From Lentisphaerota bacterium (GTDB lineage Bacteria > Verrucomicrobiota > Lentisphaeria > Victivallales > Victivallaceae): 64,000 bases of DNA. Shown here one piece after another: positions 1 through 8,413 of the stretch. Below the pieces are notes generated by a model. It saw only the letters and a list, made by a program, of their open reading frames with translations. It was not told the origin of the DNA and did not search any database. The DNA lies in the NCBI GenBank assembly GCA_015061805.1, contig SUVV01000012.1, positions 1 to 64,000 on the forward strand. Reading direction: 5' to 3'. Numbering within the stretch: position 1 is the stretch's first letter; each line of letters opens with the position of its first letter. The position numbers were made by a program, and so were the translations under genes.

Positions 1-119
1 ATTTCCGGTGTCTATAGCGGAGCAGAAACACACGTTCCCTTCCCGAACACGGTAGTTAAGGGCTCCAGCGGCGATGGTACTGTAAATTTGACTATGGGAG
101 AGTAGCACGATGCCGGGAA
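1..119 (+). rRNA. rrf: 5S ribosomal RNA
   Basis: The stretch carries the hallmark 5S core: a conserved loop with CCCTTCCCGAACACGG around 37-52, the GGGAGAGTAG segment near 97-106, and ends that can pair (TCCGG-type 5' end with GCCGGGA 3' end). The length of about 118 nt fits. The 5' boundary is at or just inside the window edge, so the first one or two bases may be missing. The 23S and 16S genes presumably lie upstream, outside the window. A strong intrinsic terminator follows directly. Confidence 0.93.
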
Positions 120-128
120 TTTTTTTAG

Positions 129-166
129 AAACTCAAATCAATTCGCACTGATTTGAGTTTTTTTTT
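129..166 (+). terminator. Intrinsic terminator of the rRNA operon
   Basis: A 12-bp perfect stem (129-140 with 149-160) and an 8-nt loop are followed by a run of T's, ten bases after the 5S gene. It is the expected end of the rRNA transcript. Confidence 0.9.
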
Positions 167-216
167 GCCTTTTTTAGGGCTCCAGCGGCATTCGCATAAA
201 GGGAGATTGGCTTTGC

Positions 217-310
217 GGGGAGGGGAAAAACCTCTTTTCACGGGAAAAGAGGTTTTTCCCCTCCCCACACCCCACCCCTTTTCGAGAAAAGCGAGGTATT
301 TTTCCGCTAT
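217..310 (-). repeat. Palindromic repeat element, copy 1 (hairpin 217-266)
   Basis: A perfect 23-bp inverted repeat with a short loop (217-239 with 244-266) is followed by the family's C-rich flank and AAAAGCGAGGTAT motif up to about 310. Element orientation is hairpin on the left and flank on the right, so transcription leaving the 5S gene would meet the hairpin first. The stem bases differ from the other copies (GGGGAGGGG instead of GGGGGAAGGG), but both arms carry the change. Confidence 0.85.
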
Positions 311-443
311 GCTTGTAACGCCATGGATTGCTCTGTTTGGAGCAGTGTCTGACGGACAATTACAGACCTTTACGGACACGCGGCTGCCGGAGTCTGGATG
401 CAACGCTGTTGGCAAAAAACAAAACGCGTTGTTACAATTGTCG

Positions 444-528
444 GCGGAGGGGACACTGCATAACAACTCCCCTGTCTGACTTGTCTGACGACTCCGACAT
501 GTCCGACCACAAAGCGCCAAGTCAGCAA
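444..528. repeat. 85-bp dispersed repeat with degenerate 9-bp units (copy A)
   Basis: The block is nearly the same as 15042-15127. Its core is a row of degenerate 9-mers of the type GTCTGACTT / GTCCGACAT. No reading frame through it looks like a protein. The rest of 311-560 holds no gene that I can recognise. Confidence 0.7.
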
Positions 529-560
529 GGGGCACCATCTGCGATACGGTTGCAGATTTG

Positions 561-1257
561 ATGCAGACAGAAAAGTTCTGGGAAATCTTGACCGCCGAAG
601 ATATGACCTTGGCACAAAAACTTTTGAATCTCATCGGCAAAAAATCAAAGCCGGTGTTGCTCAAAAAGAATATTCTTGATAAAAACAAAGAACATCATCC
701 ACATCGCTCGTGATACTTTTTTGAAACTTATTGATGAATTTGGCAACAATGTGCAGTATATTATAAAAGAGGTTGCTGGCAACAAGTCAAACGATATAAC
801 CATTGAAGAACTCAAGAGCAAACCGAAATACACCAAAGAACAAATCAAGGAAGCTATCAATGCCGAAAACTACAACCGAGCAAGAGAAATTCTCGACCGA
901 TTTGAAACCGGAAACACCCAGCGGACTGACGGTCAGAGATATTCTTCTGATGGACGGAGTACCGGAGGAAGAGATCGAGCAGTATCTGCAGAACAGCAAG
1001 CAGAAGTAATTCCACAAAAAACACCCACGCTTTCTGACAAAATCCGCAAAAAACCGGACAAGTCCGAAGTGTCCAACCAGTCCAAAAATCCGGAAAAAAC
1101 TTCCAACCTCAAACTCTCCGCGCCTAGGGATAGAATAACGGATGAGCAGAGAAGAACTATTTTAGAAGCGTATGATTATGCGATGAATGGAGATCCTGTT
1201 ATTGAATTGTCTGGGAATGAATTTCAAAAAGACGGTATTCCGCTGACAAAAAAGTAA
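561..1257 (+). pseudogene. Remnant of a large polyvalent/mobile-element protein (first part)
   Basis: Two overlapping frames carry hydrophilic, lysine-rich protein-like sequence. Frame one (561-712) reads MQTEKFWEILTAEDM onward and stops. The frame from 676 reads on from similar material for 193 codons, up to 1257. The composition (SDKIRKK, KPDKSEVSNQ) resembles linker regions of the very long polyvalent proteins of phages and conjugative elements. No start with a ribosome binding site is visible, and codon use differs from the neighbouring housekeeping genes (A-rich, many AAA). I infer a decayed gene. The exact family is not certain. Confidence 0.45.
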
Positions 1258-1688
1258 CTGAATATTACAACAAACAATTTAACGGAATTGCAGTTCATCC
1301 CGAGCTCGGAGAAGTTAAATTGGATTTGGAAGGAGTTAAAGACTTTCTTGGTCATGGTATTGGAAAAATAAAAGCAGCCGCCTATGCAGCAGTCCCAAAA
1401 CTGATTGAAAAAGATGGTTTTGAAGCGGTACTGGCTCTAATTGAATATGGAAAGCAAAAAAGTTGGTTGCTGAGCGGATGGAAAACAAATATGCCGGATG
1501 CAAACGGCGAGGTTGGTACTCACTCCGCAGCTACGCAACTCGAGCCTACGTTTAGTCGTCAGGAATTGGGAGCCGGCATCAATAATATAATCCAAAATTT
1601 CCAAAATCCAAGTGTTTCTAAAAAAATCCGGAAAAAATTCCGGCTTAAAAACCTCTCTTCCCGGCGACTTTGGCGACACCAGCCTTGA
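1254..1688 (+). pseudogene. Remnant of a polyvalent protein, nuclease-like module, frameshifted
   Basis: The frame opens at an A-run (CTGACAAAAAAGTAAC, near 1244-1258), where the preceding frame ends, as expected for a slipped A-run. It reads VTEYYNKQFNGIAV, then HPELGEVKLDLEGVKDFLGHG and a helical KIKAAAYAAVPKLI. The HPELG plus GVKDxLxHG layout resembles the phage-associated Barnase/EndoU/ColicinE5/RelE-like toxin or LPD domains found in large polyvalent proteins. That is a family-level guess from pattern memory. The frame then fails in a second A-rich run near 1619-1634. Confidence 0.4.
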
Positions 1689-1872
1689 TCCGGTTGATTA
1701 CCGCCGGAGCATTGACCCGCTGTTTGACTTCTTTATGGAGTACAGCGACAACGGTATTTTGAATCCCGGCAGCGCACATATCGGCGAAGATTTCTCCGGC
1801 AGTTTCTCTTGTCAATATGGCAAAAAGGGATACCCTGTAATACTGGAAGTGTTCCGGATTAATTTTGTATAA
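1612..1872 (+). pseudogene. C-terminal remnant of the same mobile-element gene
   Basis: The frame continues where the previous one degenerates: GDFGDTSLDPVDYRRSIDPLF, then DFFMEYSDNGILNPGSAHIGE. It ends at 1872 and looks like the third piece of one broken gene spread over three frames. The function is not recognised. Confidence 0.35.
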
Positions 1873-1888
1873 AAAATATGCGTAAATC

Positions 1889-1923
1889 TTGAAAAGCCGC
1901 GTTGTAATGCTATTTTATAGCAT
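1889..1923 (+). promoter_or_regulatory. Promoter with overlapping inverted repeat before the DUF4838 gene
   Basis: A -35 box TTGAAA at 1889-1894 and a -10 box TATTTT at 1911-1916 are 16 bp apart. A perfect inverted repeat ATGCTAT-TTT-ATAGCAT (1907-1923) covers the -10 box, so it could be an operator. The Shine-Dalgarno GGAG and ATG follow at about 1948 and 1958. Confidence 0.5.
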
Positions 1924-1957
1924 GATTTTTTTATTTTAATAAATTCGGAGATTTTTT

Positions 1958-3700
1958 ATGTCAGCAGAAAATTCTGCAACCTTGAAACTGGTCAAAAGTG
2001 AACTTATTCACTATGGTATTACTGCTGAAATTGTGATTGAGGAAAATCTTTCTTCTTTTGAAATCAGAAGTGTCGATGGTCGCCCTCTAATTGCGGCACC
2101 CACTGAAGTCGAACTGCTTTACGGCGTTTATGATTGCGCGGAACGTTTCTACGGCTGGGATTTCTTTGAACCGGGCAATGATGTGTTTCATCCGGAATCG
2201 GTTCGTCCTTTCCCGCGTGAAGGTGTGGTTGTGCCTGCCGTAACTCCCCGGCTCAAGCGCTGCGGATTTATCCAGGAATTTCCGTTTGATGATAATGCTG
2301 AAACCACTTTCGACTGGATGGCGAAAAACAAACTCAATTATCTGATGGTCTGGATGAGTTACTATGATGAACTCTCTGATGAACTCAAAACCTATGCCGC
2401 CGTCCGGGGAATTATCATTGAAAGCGGTCATCATAACTTCAATTACCTTATTCCGCCGGAAAAATACCGGGAACAGCACCCCGATTTCTTCGCAGAAACC
2501 ACCGAAAACAAACGACGTCAGCTTGCCGGTATGCCGGAAATCACCCGTCAGCTTTGCACCACCAATCCAGCGTTGCGCGATGAACTGGTGAAAAATCTGC
2601 TCGAATACCGTAAGCAGCATCCGGAAGTCAAGTATATCGGACTCAATCCCAATGACGGTTTCGGCTGGTGCGAATGTAAAACGTGTTCCAGCCTTTACGA
2701 CCCGTCTGATCGCGGCGAAAGTTACAGCCGTTCCGAAAAATATTATCCAGCCAATCGTATTTTCAACTCGCTTATCAGCGATGTCGGTGAAAAATTACAT
2801 GCCGCTTCTCCGGATACGGTTCTCAACTTTTTTGCCTATGTCAATTATTCCACTCCGGCACCGGATTTCAAGTTGACTCCCGGTGTCGCGGTGCATCTGG
2901 CGCTTTACTGGCGTTGTATCAATCATGTGATCGATGATGGTGCTTGCGGCATAAATTCCGGATATTTCCGGGATATTCTCGCCTGGGAAAAGGCCAAAGC
3001 CGGCGGATGTTTCAATATTTACGAATACTACATGGGCATCAACTTCTATCTCTCGGCGCCGATGCTTCACTTTGAGCAGATGTTCCATGAATTTGAACTT
3101 TATTCCCGGCATCAGGTCGATGGTGTCACCACTCAATTCTGGCGCGAACACTGGAGCGTTTACGGTATGAACTACTATTTCATGGCGCGCGCAGCCCGCG
3201 GGGAAAGCGCAGCCGAATCGATCGAACGCTTCTACTTGACCCGATTCGGAAAAATGGCTGAAGAAGCCCGGAATTTCTATGGAAAACTGGATCTTATTCT
3301 GAAGCGTCTCGGCAAGTGCCACATCCCGCATCTGGTTTCATTTTTGAGCCGTACCACCATCGGTGAATTGGAGGCGTTGCGCGCCGATGCCGCCAGAATC
3401 AGCGAAAACTGCGAGCTGTTGCCCGGCAAGGCATTTTCGCTTTGGATAGAATATCTTATCCGTTTCAAAGATTTCTACGACCGCAGTCGCAGCGAGGTCA
3501 ACGCGGAATCCGAAGTCAGGGCATTTCTGGAATGGGTCCACGCACAGAAACCGTACAAGCTTTTTGTCGATTCAAAGTTTGACACCTTTTTTGCCCAGTG
3601 GTTCGAGGATCTCGCCAAAGGTAAGAACTGGCGTTATTTTGATGAAAATGATTGGCATGCAGAAGATGTCCGCCATCCGATAATTTCACCGGAAGTTTGA
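1958..3700 (+). CDS. DUF4838 domain protein, probable cytoplasmic glycosidase-like enzyme
   Basis: 580 aa. It carries the DUF4838 pattern: an N-terminal region like the alpha-glucuronidase N-domain (APTEVELLYGVYDCAERFYGW, residues about 47-67), then a TIM-barrel-like section with QHPDFFAET and the signature LNPNDGFGWCECKTCSS near 229-245. The same signature (SPNDGxxxCxCxxC) occurs in the partial gene at 62599. There is no signal peptide, so the protein is probably cytoplasmic. GGAG lies 8-10 nt before the ATG. A permease gene follows after 4 nt, suggesting uptake plus processing of one compound. The family's substrate is unknown. A uronic-acid or amino-sugar oligosaccharide is a guess from the alpha-glucuronidase/GH20-like fold. 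Confidence 0.8.
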   Translation: MSAENSATLKLVKSELIHYGITAEIVIEENLSSFEIRSVDGRPLIAAPTEVELLYGVYDCAERFYGWDFFEPGNDVFHPESVRPFPREGVVVPAVTPRLKRCGFIQEFPFDDNAETTFDWMAKNKLNYLMVWMSYYDELSDELKTYAAVRGIIIESGHHNFNYLIPPEKYREQHPDFFAETTENKRRQLAGMPEITRQLCTTNPALRDELVKNLLEYRKQHPEVKYIGLNPNDGFGWCECKTCSSLYDPSDRGESYSRSEKYYPANRIFNSLISDVGEKLHAASPDTVLNFFAYVNYSTPAPDFKLTPGVAVHLALYWRCINHVIDDGACGINSGYFRDILAWEKAKAGGCFNIYEYYMGINFYLSAPMLHFEQMFHEFELYSRHQVDGVTTQFWREHWSVYGMNYYFMARAARGESAAESIERFYLTRFGKMAEEARNFYGKLDLILKRLGKCHIPHLVSFLSRTTIGELEALRADAARISENCELLPGKAFSLWIEYLIRFKDFYDRSRSEVNAESEVRAFLEWVHAQKPYKLFVDSKFDTFFAQWFEDLAKGKNWRYFDENDWHAEDVRHPIISPEV

Positions 3701-3704
3701 TATT

Positions 3705-4631
3705 ATGAATTTTGATGTTTTTTTGAAAGTTGTTCTGGCTGTAATTGAAACTTTTGCTTTCTTTGCGCTCGGCGGTTTCGCGGTTGAACGTAAAATGGTC
3801 AGCGCTGAATCTCTGAAAGGTTTCAGCCGTTTTGCCATAAATGTTTTGACCCCGTTTATGGTATTTGCCAGTATCGCCGGGAAATTTACCCGTTCTGATC
3901 TGCAGACAGCGTGGATATATCCGGTGTTGGGATTTTCCATGATCCTGTTCCATGCCATGTGCGGCAGAGTCTTGCTGCCGCTGCTGCGCCACCGGACTCC
4001 GGAACGTCAGGCAACATTCATGCATATGGCGGCGGTCAACAACTTCATCTATCTGCCGATCATCATTATCGGTTATCTTTTCCCGGGAAAAACGGTGGCG
4101 GCATTGTTGTTTTGCAGTGTGGGTTCGACCTTCGGTCAATGGACGGTCGGAATTGCCGTTATGGCGGGGAATGATGTTAAAAAATTATTGAAAAATCTTA
4201 TTTCTCCCAACAGCGTGGCAGTATTGATCGCAGTTATCTATCTCCTGCTGCCGTGGAAACTGCCTGCCGGAATGATCGATTTTACTGCACGCATCGGTGA
4301 TCTGGCAATTCCGTTGTGTTTGATCCTGATCGGTGCTTCGGTGTGGATTTCCCGTTCTAAATGGACCGAACATTTACTTGATTTGTTTTACACAACCTTT
4401 ATCCGGATCGTTTTGATCCCGCTGATGACGCTGCTGCTGTTGCGGTTCATTCCGTTGCCGGAGATCGCCCGGAATGTGGCGTTGGTGCTGGCGGTCATGC
4501 CTGCCTCCAGCGGCAGCGTTCTGATCGTCCGCGAATACGGCGGTGATGTCGATTTCGCCGGACAGTTGATCCTGAGTACCACTTTGCTGGGGTTGATCAC
4601 CATGCCGCTGCTGCTGGCATGGGCACTGTAA
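3705..4631 (+). CDS. AEC family transporter (auxin efflux carrier-like permease)
   Basis: 308 aa, with about 8-10 hydrophobic segments in two halves and a hydrophilic centre. The first half reads FFALGGFAVERK and INVLTPFMVFASIAG. The second has IGASVWISRSKW and VLAVMPASSGSVLIVREYGGD, the paired proline-kink motifs of the AEC/BART fold. The family moves organic acids or similar anions across the inner membrane by secondary transport. It starts 4 nt after the DUF4838 gene, so the two are very probably one transcript. It converges on thiN with only 5 nt between stops, and no terminator hairpin is visible there. Confidence 0.85.
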   Translation: MNFDVFLKVVLAVIETFAFFALGGFAVERKMVSAESLKGFSRFAINVLTPFMVFASIAGKFTRSDLQTAWIYPVLGFSMILFHAMCGRVLLPLLRHRTPERQATFMHMAAVNNFIYLPIIIIGYLFPGKTVAALLFCSVGSTFGQWTVGIAVMAGNDVKKLLKNLISPNSVAVLIAVIYLLLPWKLPAGMIDFTARIGDLAIPLCLILIGASVWISRSKWTEHLLDLFYTTFIRIVLIPLMTLLLLRFIPLPEIARNVALVLAVMPASSGSVLIVREYGGDVDFAGQLILSTTLLGLITMPLLLAWAL

Positions 4632-4636
4632 AGATT

Positions 4637-5260
4637 TTATCTGTTGGCGAAATAGACCAGAACCGGCATTGAACCATCGCTTTTCAGCGTTACTACCGGG
4701 GAAGTTACGGTATTGAGGGTTGCTTCGTACCACCAGGCGAGGGTGCGTTCCTGCAGAGGGTATTGCACTCCGGTCGCAGTAAGTTTTGCGGTAGGTTCAA
4801 AACTGAAAAAAGATATCTGACTGCCGACTTCGAGTCCGGAGAATTCTCCTGAACCTGTGACTGCGGCAAAGTGTCCGTAATCGGTCATCAGCAATATCCC
4901 CGGGAAATCTTTGGCAAATTCCGCGAATTGAGCGAGATTTCCCAGCAGATGATCTTCCCGTTTGCCGGAACTGCCCAGCAAATGTGTTACTTTCAAATTT
5001 CTCTCTTTGGCGAAGCGGAAGCACTTGGCAAGATCATTGGTTTCCTGTTCGGAAATCCGGAAGAGCCGTTCCGGAAACCTTTCTCTGGTTTCCGTTGATA
5101 CGCTGTCCAGATCGCCGACGATGAAAGAGGGTTCCAGACCGAAGCGGCAGAGTGAATCCGCCGCTCCGTCGCAACAGATGATATTCCGGGCATTTTTCAA
5201 TATTTCCAAACTTCCGGAATTTTCCGGAAAGGCTCCGTCAGCCAATATTACCGCTGTCAT
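4637..5260 (-). CDS. thiN: Thiamine pyrophosphokinase
   Basis: 207 aa. The enzyme transfers pyrophosphate from ATP to thiamine, giving thiamine diphosphate. Family motifs are all present: ADGA (7-10), CDGAADSL (30-37), GDLDS (49-53, metal and nucleotide binding), ETNDLAKC (about 72-79) and GSSGKREDH (about 95-103). The C-terminal beta domain (AKLTATGVQYPL) is also typical. Its ATG overlaps the stop of the amidohydrolase gene by 4 nt, so the two are co-translated. No TPP riboswitch is visible upstream. Confidence 0.93.
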   Translation of the reverse strand: MTAVILADGAFPENSGSLEILKNARNIICCDGAADSLCRFGLEPSFIVGDLDSVSTETRERFPERLFRISEQETNDLAKCFRFAKERNLKVTHLLGSSGKREDHLLGNLAQFAEFAKDFPGILLMTDYGHFAAVTGSGEFSGLEVGSQISFFSFEPTAKLTATGVQYPLQERTLAWWYEATLNTVTSPVVTLKSDGSMPVLVYFANR

Positions 5261-6042
5261 TTTCCAAAGATCCTCTGTGCGTTAAGGTGAAATATCTGTT
5301 CGTTTTCAGCTGGAGTCAGTTTCATCGACAGTACGTCGGCAACCGCATCTTTGTGCCTGCTCGCCGGATAATCGCTGGCAAAGAGAATCCGGTCGGCACC
5401 GTGAGCGCGGACGATTTCCGCTGCCGCCTCGGCTCCGAGAGTGAAGATCGAACTTGAAGTATCAAAGTAAACTTTTTTGCCGATAAGATGTTTCCACACC
5501 TGATCCCATTCGCTGTAGCCACCGAAGTGGGCAGCGATAATGGTGAGTTCCGGAAATTCTGACAGCACCCGCGCCAGACGGTACGGACTGGAAAAATCAG
5601 TCCGGTAATCGCCCATGTGGATCATCAGCGGAAGCGAATTATCAAGTTTTTCATAAACACGCATCATTGCCGGTTCGTCGATATATATTTTCTGAAAGTC
5701 CGGATGCAGTTTGATTCCCTGAAGTCCTGCGGCCCGGATACGGTCGATCTCATTGATGATCCCCGGCAGATCGGGATGGATCGTGCCCATGGCAACAAAA
5801 CGGTCCGGGCAGTGTTGCTTTACCATCATCAGATAATCATTGGCCGGGATGACCTGTTCCGGTTTGGTCGCGCAGGAGAAAACGACCGCTTTTTCTACAC
5901 CCGCTTCATCCATGCTGGCAAGCAGATCTGCGACAGTACCGTCGCCGCGCCACTTGAAATTGTAATACGCTTCCAGAGTGCCGACCACTTTTGCGGCGAT
6001 CTTGTCCGGGAATATATGTGCATGGACATCAAAGCAATTCAC
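5257..6042 (-). CDS. Amidohydrolase family metal-dependent hydrolase
   Basis: 261 aa from a GTG start at 6042, chosen because AAAGGA lies 8 nt upstream. A longer frame from 6099 has no ribosome binding site. It is a TIM-barrel amidohydrolase with the HxH metal motif right at the N terminus (H7, H9 in DVHAHIFPD). Further motifs are a lysine/histidine pair in GIKLHPDFQ, then IHMGD, IAAHFGG and the late aspartate in ILFASDYPAS. This is the amidohydrolase-2 / TatD-like layout. The substrate is not known. It is co-transcribed with thiN, which need not imply a thiamine role. Confidence 0.85.
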   Translation of the reverse strand: MNCFDVHAHIFPDKIAAKVVGTLEAYYNFKWRGDGTVADLLASMDEAGVEKAVVFSCATKPEQVIPANDYLMMVKQHCPDRFVAMGTIHPDLPGIINEIDRIRAAGLQGIKLHPDFQKIYIDEPAMMRVYEKLDNSLPLMIHMGDYRTDFSSPYRLARVLSEFPELTIIAAHFGGYSEWDQVWKHLIGKKVYFDTSSSIFTLGAEAAAEIVRAHGADRILFASDYPASRHKDAVADVLSMKLTPAENEQIFHLNAQRIFGK

Positions 6043-6179
6043 AATGCGGTTCCTTTCAAACATTTTGCATAATATACCATTTATCCTGGATAAGCGCAAG
6101 CACAGAAGTGGATTTTTTGCCGATTGTATGCTATATTTATCTTATGAAATATTGCAATGATATAAGGATAGATGTTGAC

Positions 6180-7064
6180 ATGCAAAAAATTTCTTTGAAT
6201 ACGATCACCAATTATCTGATGTTCCTGACGCTTTGTCTGTTCAGCGCCGGATGCCTTTTTGTGTTTTCGGTTATGCTGATATCCCGGCTGCAGGGAGATA
6301 CCCCGTCTCCGACGATTCCCTGGACGACACTGCAGATCGGATTTGTGCTGATCATCGTGCCGTTTGTTGCCAAACGACTGTTTGCCAAGGTCATCGCCGC
6401 ACCGGAAGAGGTGGTGTTGCCTGCCGGTGCCGGAATTTTTGTCGGATTTCTGCAGGGATTGCTCTATGGCGGAGCGATATTGGTCATTGGCGGAATCGTG
6501 CTTTTCTGTTTTAATCCCCAGCGGCTTTTTTCGCATGATCTTTTTTACTATTCGATGGCGACTTTGGGCGTGACCGGTGTCGCCGGGGCATTTTTTGCTC
6601 CGGTGCGGGTCGCCCGGAAAGCGCGATTGTGGCTGCTGCTGGCGCTGATCTCCCAGTTTGTGACCTTGAGCGCCCTCCGTCAGCTGTTGGGACTTTTTCC
6701 GTTGAAATTTGATTATACTGTAGCTGAAATCAATTTTGAAAAAATGCCGCTTGCGGATAGTAATCTGGTCAACTGGCTCGTGCCGGACGGTGCGAAAAAT
6801 ATCCACATTTACGGAACGCGAGGTGAAGAGGCCCGGGTCCAGTGTCAGATCACGGCAGAACAACTCAAAGAATTCGCCAAAAAGAACAAACTTGAACTGC
6901 CGGAAACAGAGAGCCGTGAATTCGCATTCGGCAACAATGAAACGGTGGTATTCATCTACAACCGGGAGAGCGGAGTCCTGATCGGATTTTTCAGGCGTGA
7001 CGGTCTGCCCGGCCATTTGCGCCGCGAAACCAAAGCGGAAGAGAAAAAGCCCGCAGGGCAGTAA
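6180..7064 (+). CDS. Unknown integral membrane protein with soluble C-terminal domain
   Basis: 294 aa from ATG at 6180, with AAGGAT 9 nt upstream. The frame is open from 5991 but the upstream part overlaps the divergent amidohydrolase start. Five hydrophobic segments are visible at about 12-35, 48-66, 83-113, 128-147 and 155-178. A hydrophilic domain of about 110 residues follows, beginning FDYTVAEINFEKMP and ending in a charged tail. I do not recognise the family. The C-terminal part may lie on the periplasmic or cytoplasmic side. The gene is a single unit ending at a bidirectional terminator. Confidence 0.7.
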   Translation: MQKISLNTITNYLMFLTLCLFSAGCLFVFSVMLISRLQGDTPSPTIPWTTLQIGFVLIIVPFVAKRLFAKVIAAPEEVVLPAGAGIFVGFLQGLLYGGAILVIGGIVLFCFNPQRLFSHDLFYYSMATLGVTGVAGAFFAPVRVARKARLWLLLALISQFVTLSALRQLLGLFPLKFDYTVAEINFEKMPLADSNLVNWLVPDGAKNIHIYGTRGEEARVQCQITAEQLKEFAKKNKLELPETESREFAFGNNETVVFIYNRESGVLIGFFRRDGLPGHLRRETKAEEKKPAGQ

Positions 7065-7086
7065 GCCGCAATTGTCAACGGTAAAA

Positions 7087-7130
7087 AAATAAGGCAGCGT
7101 GGGAGAGTAAACCCGCTGCCTTATTTCTTT
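7087..7130. terminator. Bidirectional intrinsic terminator
   Basis: The stem AAATAAGGCAGCG / CGCTGCCTTATTT (with one bulge) has an A-run on the left and a T-run on the right. It lies between two convergent genes and can stop transcription from both sides. Confidence 0.85.
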
Positions 7131-7170
7131 AAGCTGCCGTCAGGCGGCGTAAATGACAGATTTTTCTGTG

Positions 7171-8202
7171 TCAGCAGAAGAAATTTTTCATCCTCCGGAG
7201 TTCGGCTTCGCCGTCACGCAGGATATCGTGAATGACTTCATTCACCGAAGAAACTTTGTCCATCAGACCGACGGACTGTCCAGCCATGACTGAACCGTAA
7301 TCGACATCACCTTCGACCACCGCCTTACGCAGGGAACCGACCCAGAAGCGTTCCAGTTCGGCTTGGGCATCCTGGCGGGTGATAGTACCTTCAGCGACCT
7401 TTTTGACCAGTTCCAGCTGCAGTTTGGTGAATTCCTGAGTACCGTGGTTGCGGATAACGCGCACTGACACCACCGGAAGCCGGGGATCAAACTGGGCGGT
7501 GGACATGGCATCGCGGGCGTTGGCACGGACGAAATACTCTTTGAATTTCGGATGGGCAAGGCACTCTTCGGTCATAACGAAACGGGTTCCCATCTGGATA
7601 CCGGCGGCGCCGCAGAGCAGCAGATGAGCCGCCAGTTTTCCGGTGGCGATACCGCCGGCGACGAAGATCGGCAGAGTTTCACCGAATTTGAAAAGCAGCT
7701 GCTGGACCAATACTGTCGTCGAAACATGCCCGATGTGACCGCCGGCTTCAGTACCTTCGAGGACCAGCGCATCAGCGCCGTAACGGATCATCCGTTCGGC
7801 GATGGAAATGGTGGAGGCAAAGCAGATGACTTTGGCTCCGGTCTCTTTTATCGAAGCGATCTCCTGTTCTTTGGGAATACTTCCGGCAAAGACGATGTAG
7901 GGTACCGGTTTTTCCAGGCTTTTGAGCATGGCGATATGGTCATGATAAGCCGGGGCAATGGTGATCAGGTTCACCGCGAATGAGCCGTCAGTCAGTGAAC
8001 GGAGTTCGGAAATCTGCTGTTTGAGGATTTCCGGAGGGGTGTTGCCGCCTGCCAGACAGCCGAAGCCGCCGTTGTTGCAGACAGCCGCGACCAGTTTCGG
8101 TTCGCTGACCCAGGTCATTGCTCCGCAGATGATCGGATAGCGGACATTGAGAAAACGGCTGCCCCGTTCCATCAGGCGTTCCATATAAGTATACTGTTGC
8201 AT
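7171..8202 (-). CDS. Nitronate monooxygenase / FabK-like FMN enzyme
   Basis: 343 aa from ATG at 8202, which has AAGGAT 8 nt upstream. The frame is open from 8253. The protein is an FMN-binding TIM barrel of the 2-nitropropane dioxygenase family: PIICGAMTWVSEP at the N terminus, GGFGCLAGG, EGTEAGGHIGH (the AGGH motif), FVAGGIATG and GIQMGTRFVMTEEC (phosphate loop). Members either oxidise alkyl nitronates or, as FabK, reduce enoyl-ACP. The AGGHIGH form is shared by both. With no fatty-acid genes next to it the exact reaction is open. It stands as a single gene. Confidence 0.85.
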   Translation of the reverse strand: MQQYTYMERLMERGSRFLNVRYPIICGAMTWVSEPKLVAAVCNNGGFGCLAGGNTPPEILKQQISELRSLTDGSFAVNLITIAPAYHDHIAMLKSLEKPVPYIVFAGSIPKEQEIASIKETGAKVICFASTISIAERMIRYGADALVLEGTEAGGHIGHVSTTVLVQQLLFKFGETLPIFVAGGIATGKLAAHLLLCGAAGIQMGTRFVMTEECLAHPKFKEYFVRANARDAMSTAQFDPRLPVVSVRVIRNHGTQEFTKLQLELVKKVAEGTITRQDAQAELERFWVGSLRKAVVEGDVDYGSVMAGQSVGLMDKVSSVNEVIHDILRDGEAELRRMKNFFC

Positions 8203-8333
8203 GAGAAATATCCTTTTGGTAAAAATATCTTTTAGCGAAAGATAATATAGCATAAAATGGGTGTTTTGTCAAATCCGGCAGAGGAAAAAGTCCGATTGTT
8301 CAGATAAAAATGGTTCTGAATGCGGAAACGAAG

Positions 8334-8362
8334 TTGAAAAAAAACAGTTCGGGTGGTATCTT
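8334..8362 (+). promoter_or_regulatory. Sigma-70 type promoter of pyrE
   Basis: TTGAAA (8334-8339), a 17-bp spacer and TATCTT (8357-8362). The start codon of pyrE follows about 50 bp downstream. Confidence 0.7.
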
Positions 8363-8413
8363 TTATAACGTGGCTGTCTTACAACACTTTTTAATGATAT
8401 GAAAGGAATGAAA

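Noticed and set aside
5991-6179. N-terminal extension of the membrane protein
   Set aside because: It would overlap the divergent amidohydrolase gene, and the only ribosome site is at 6165.
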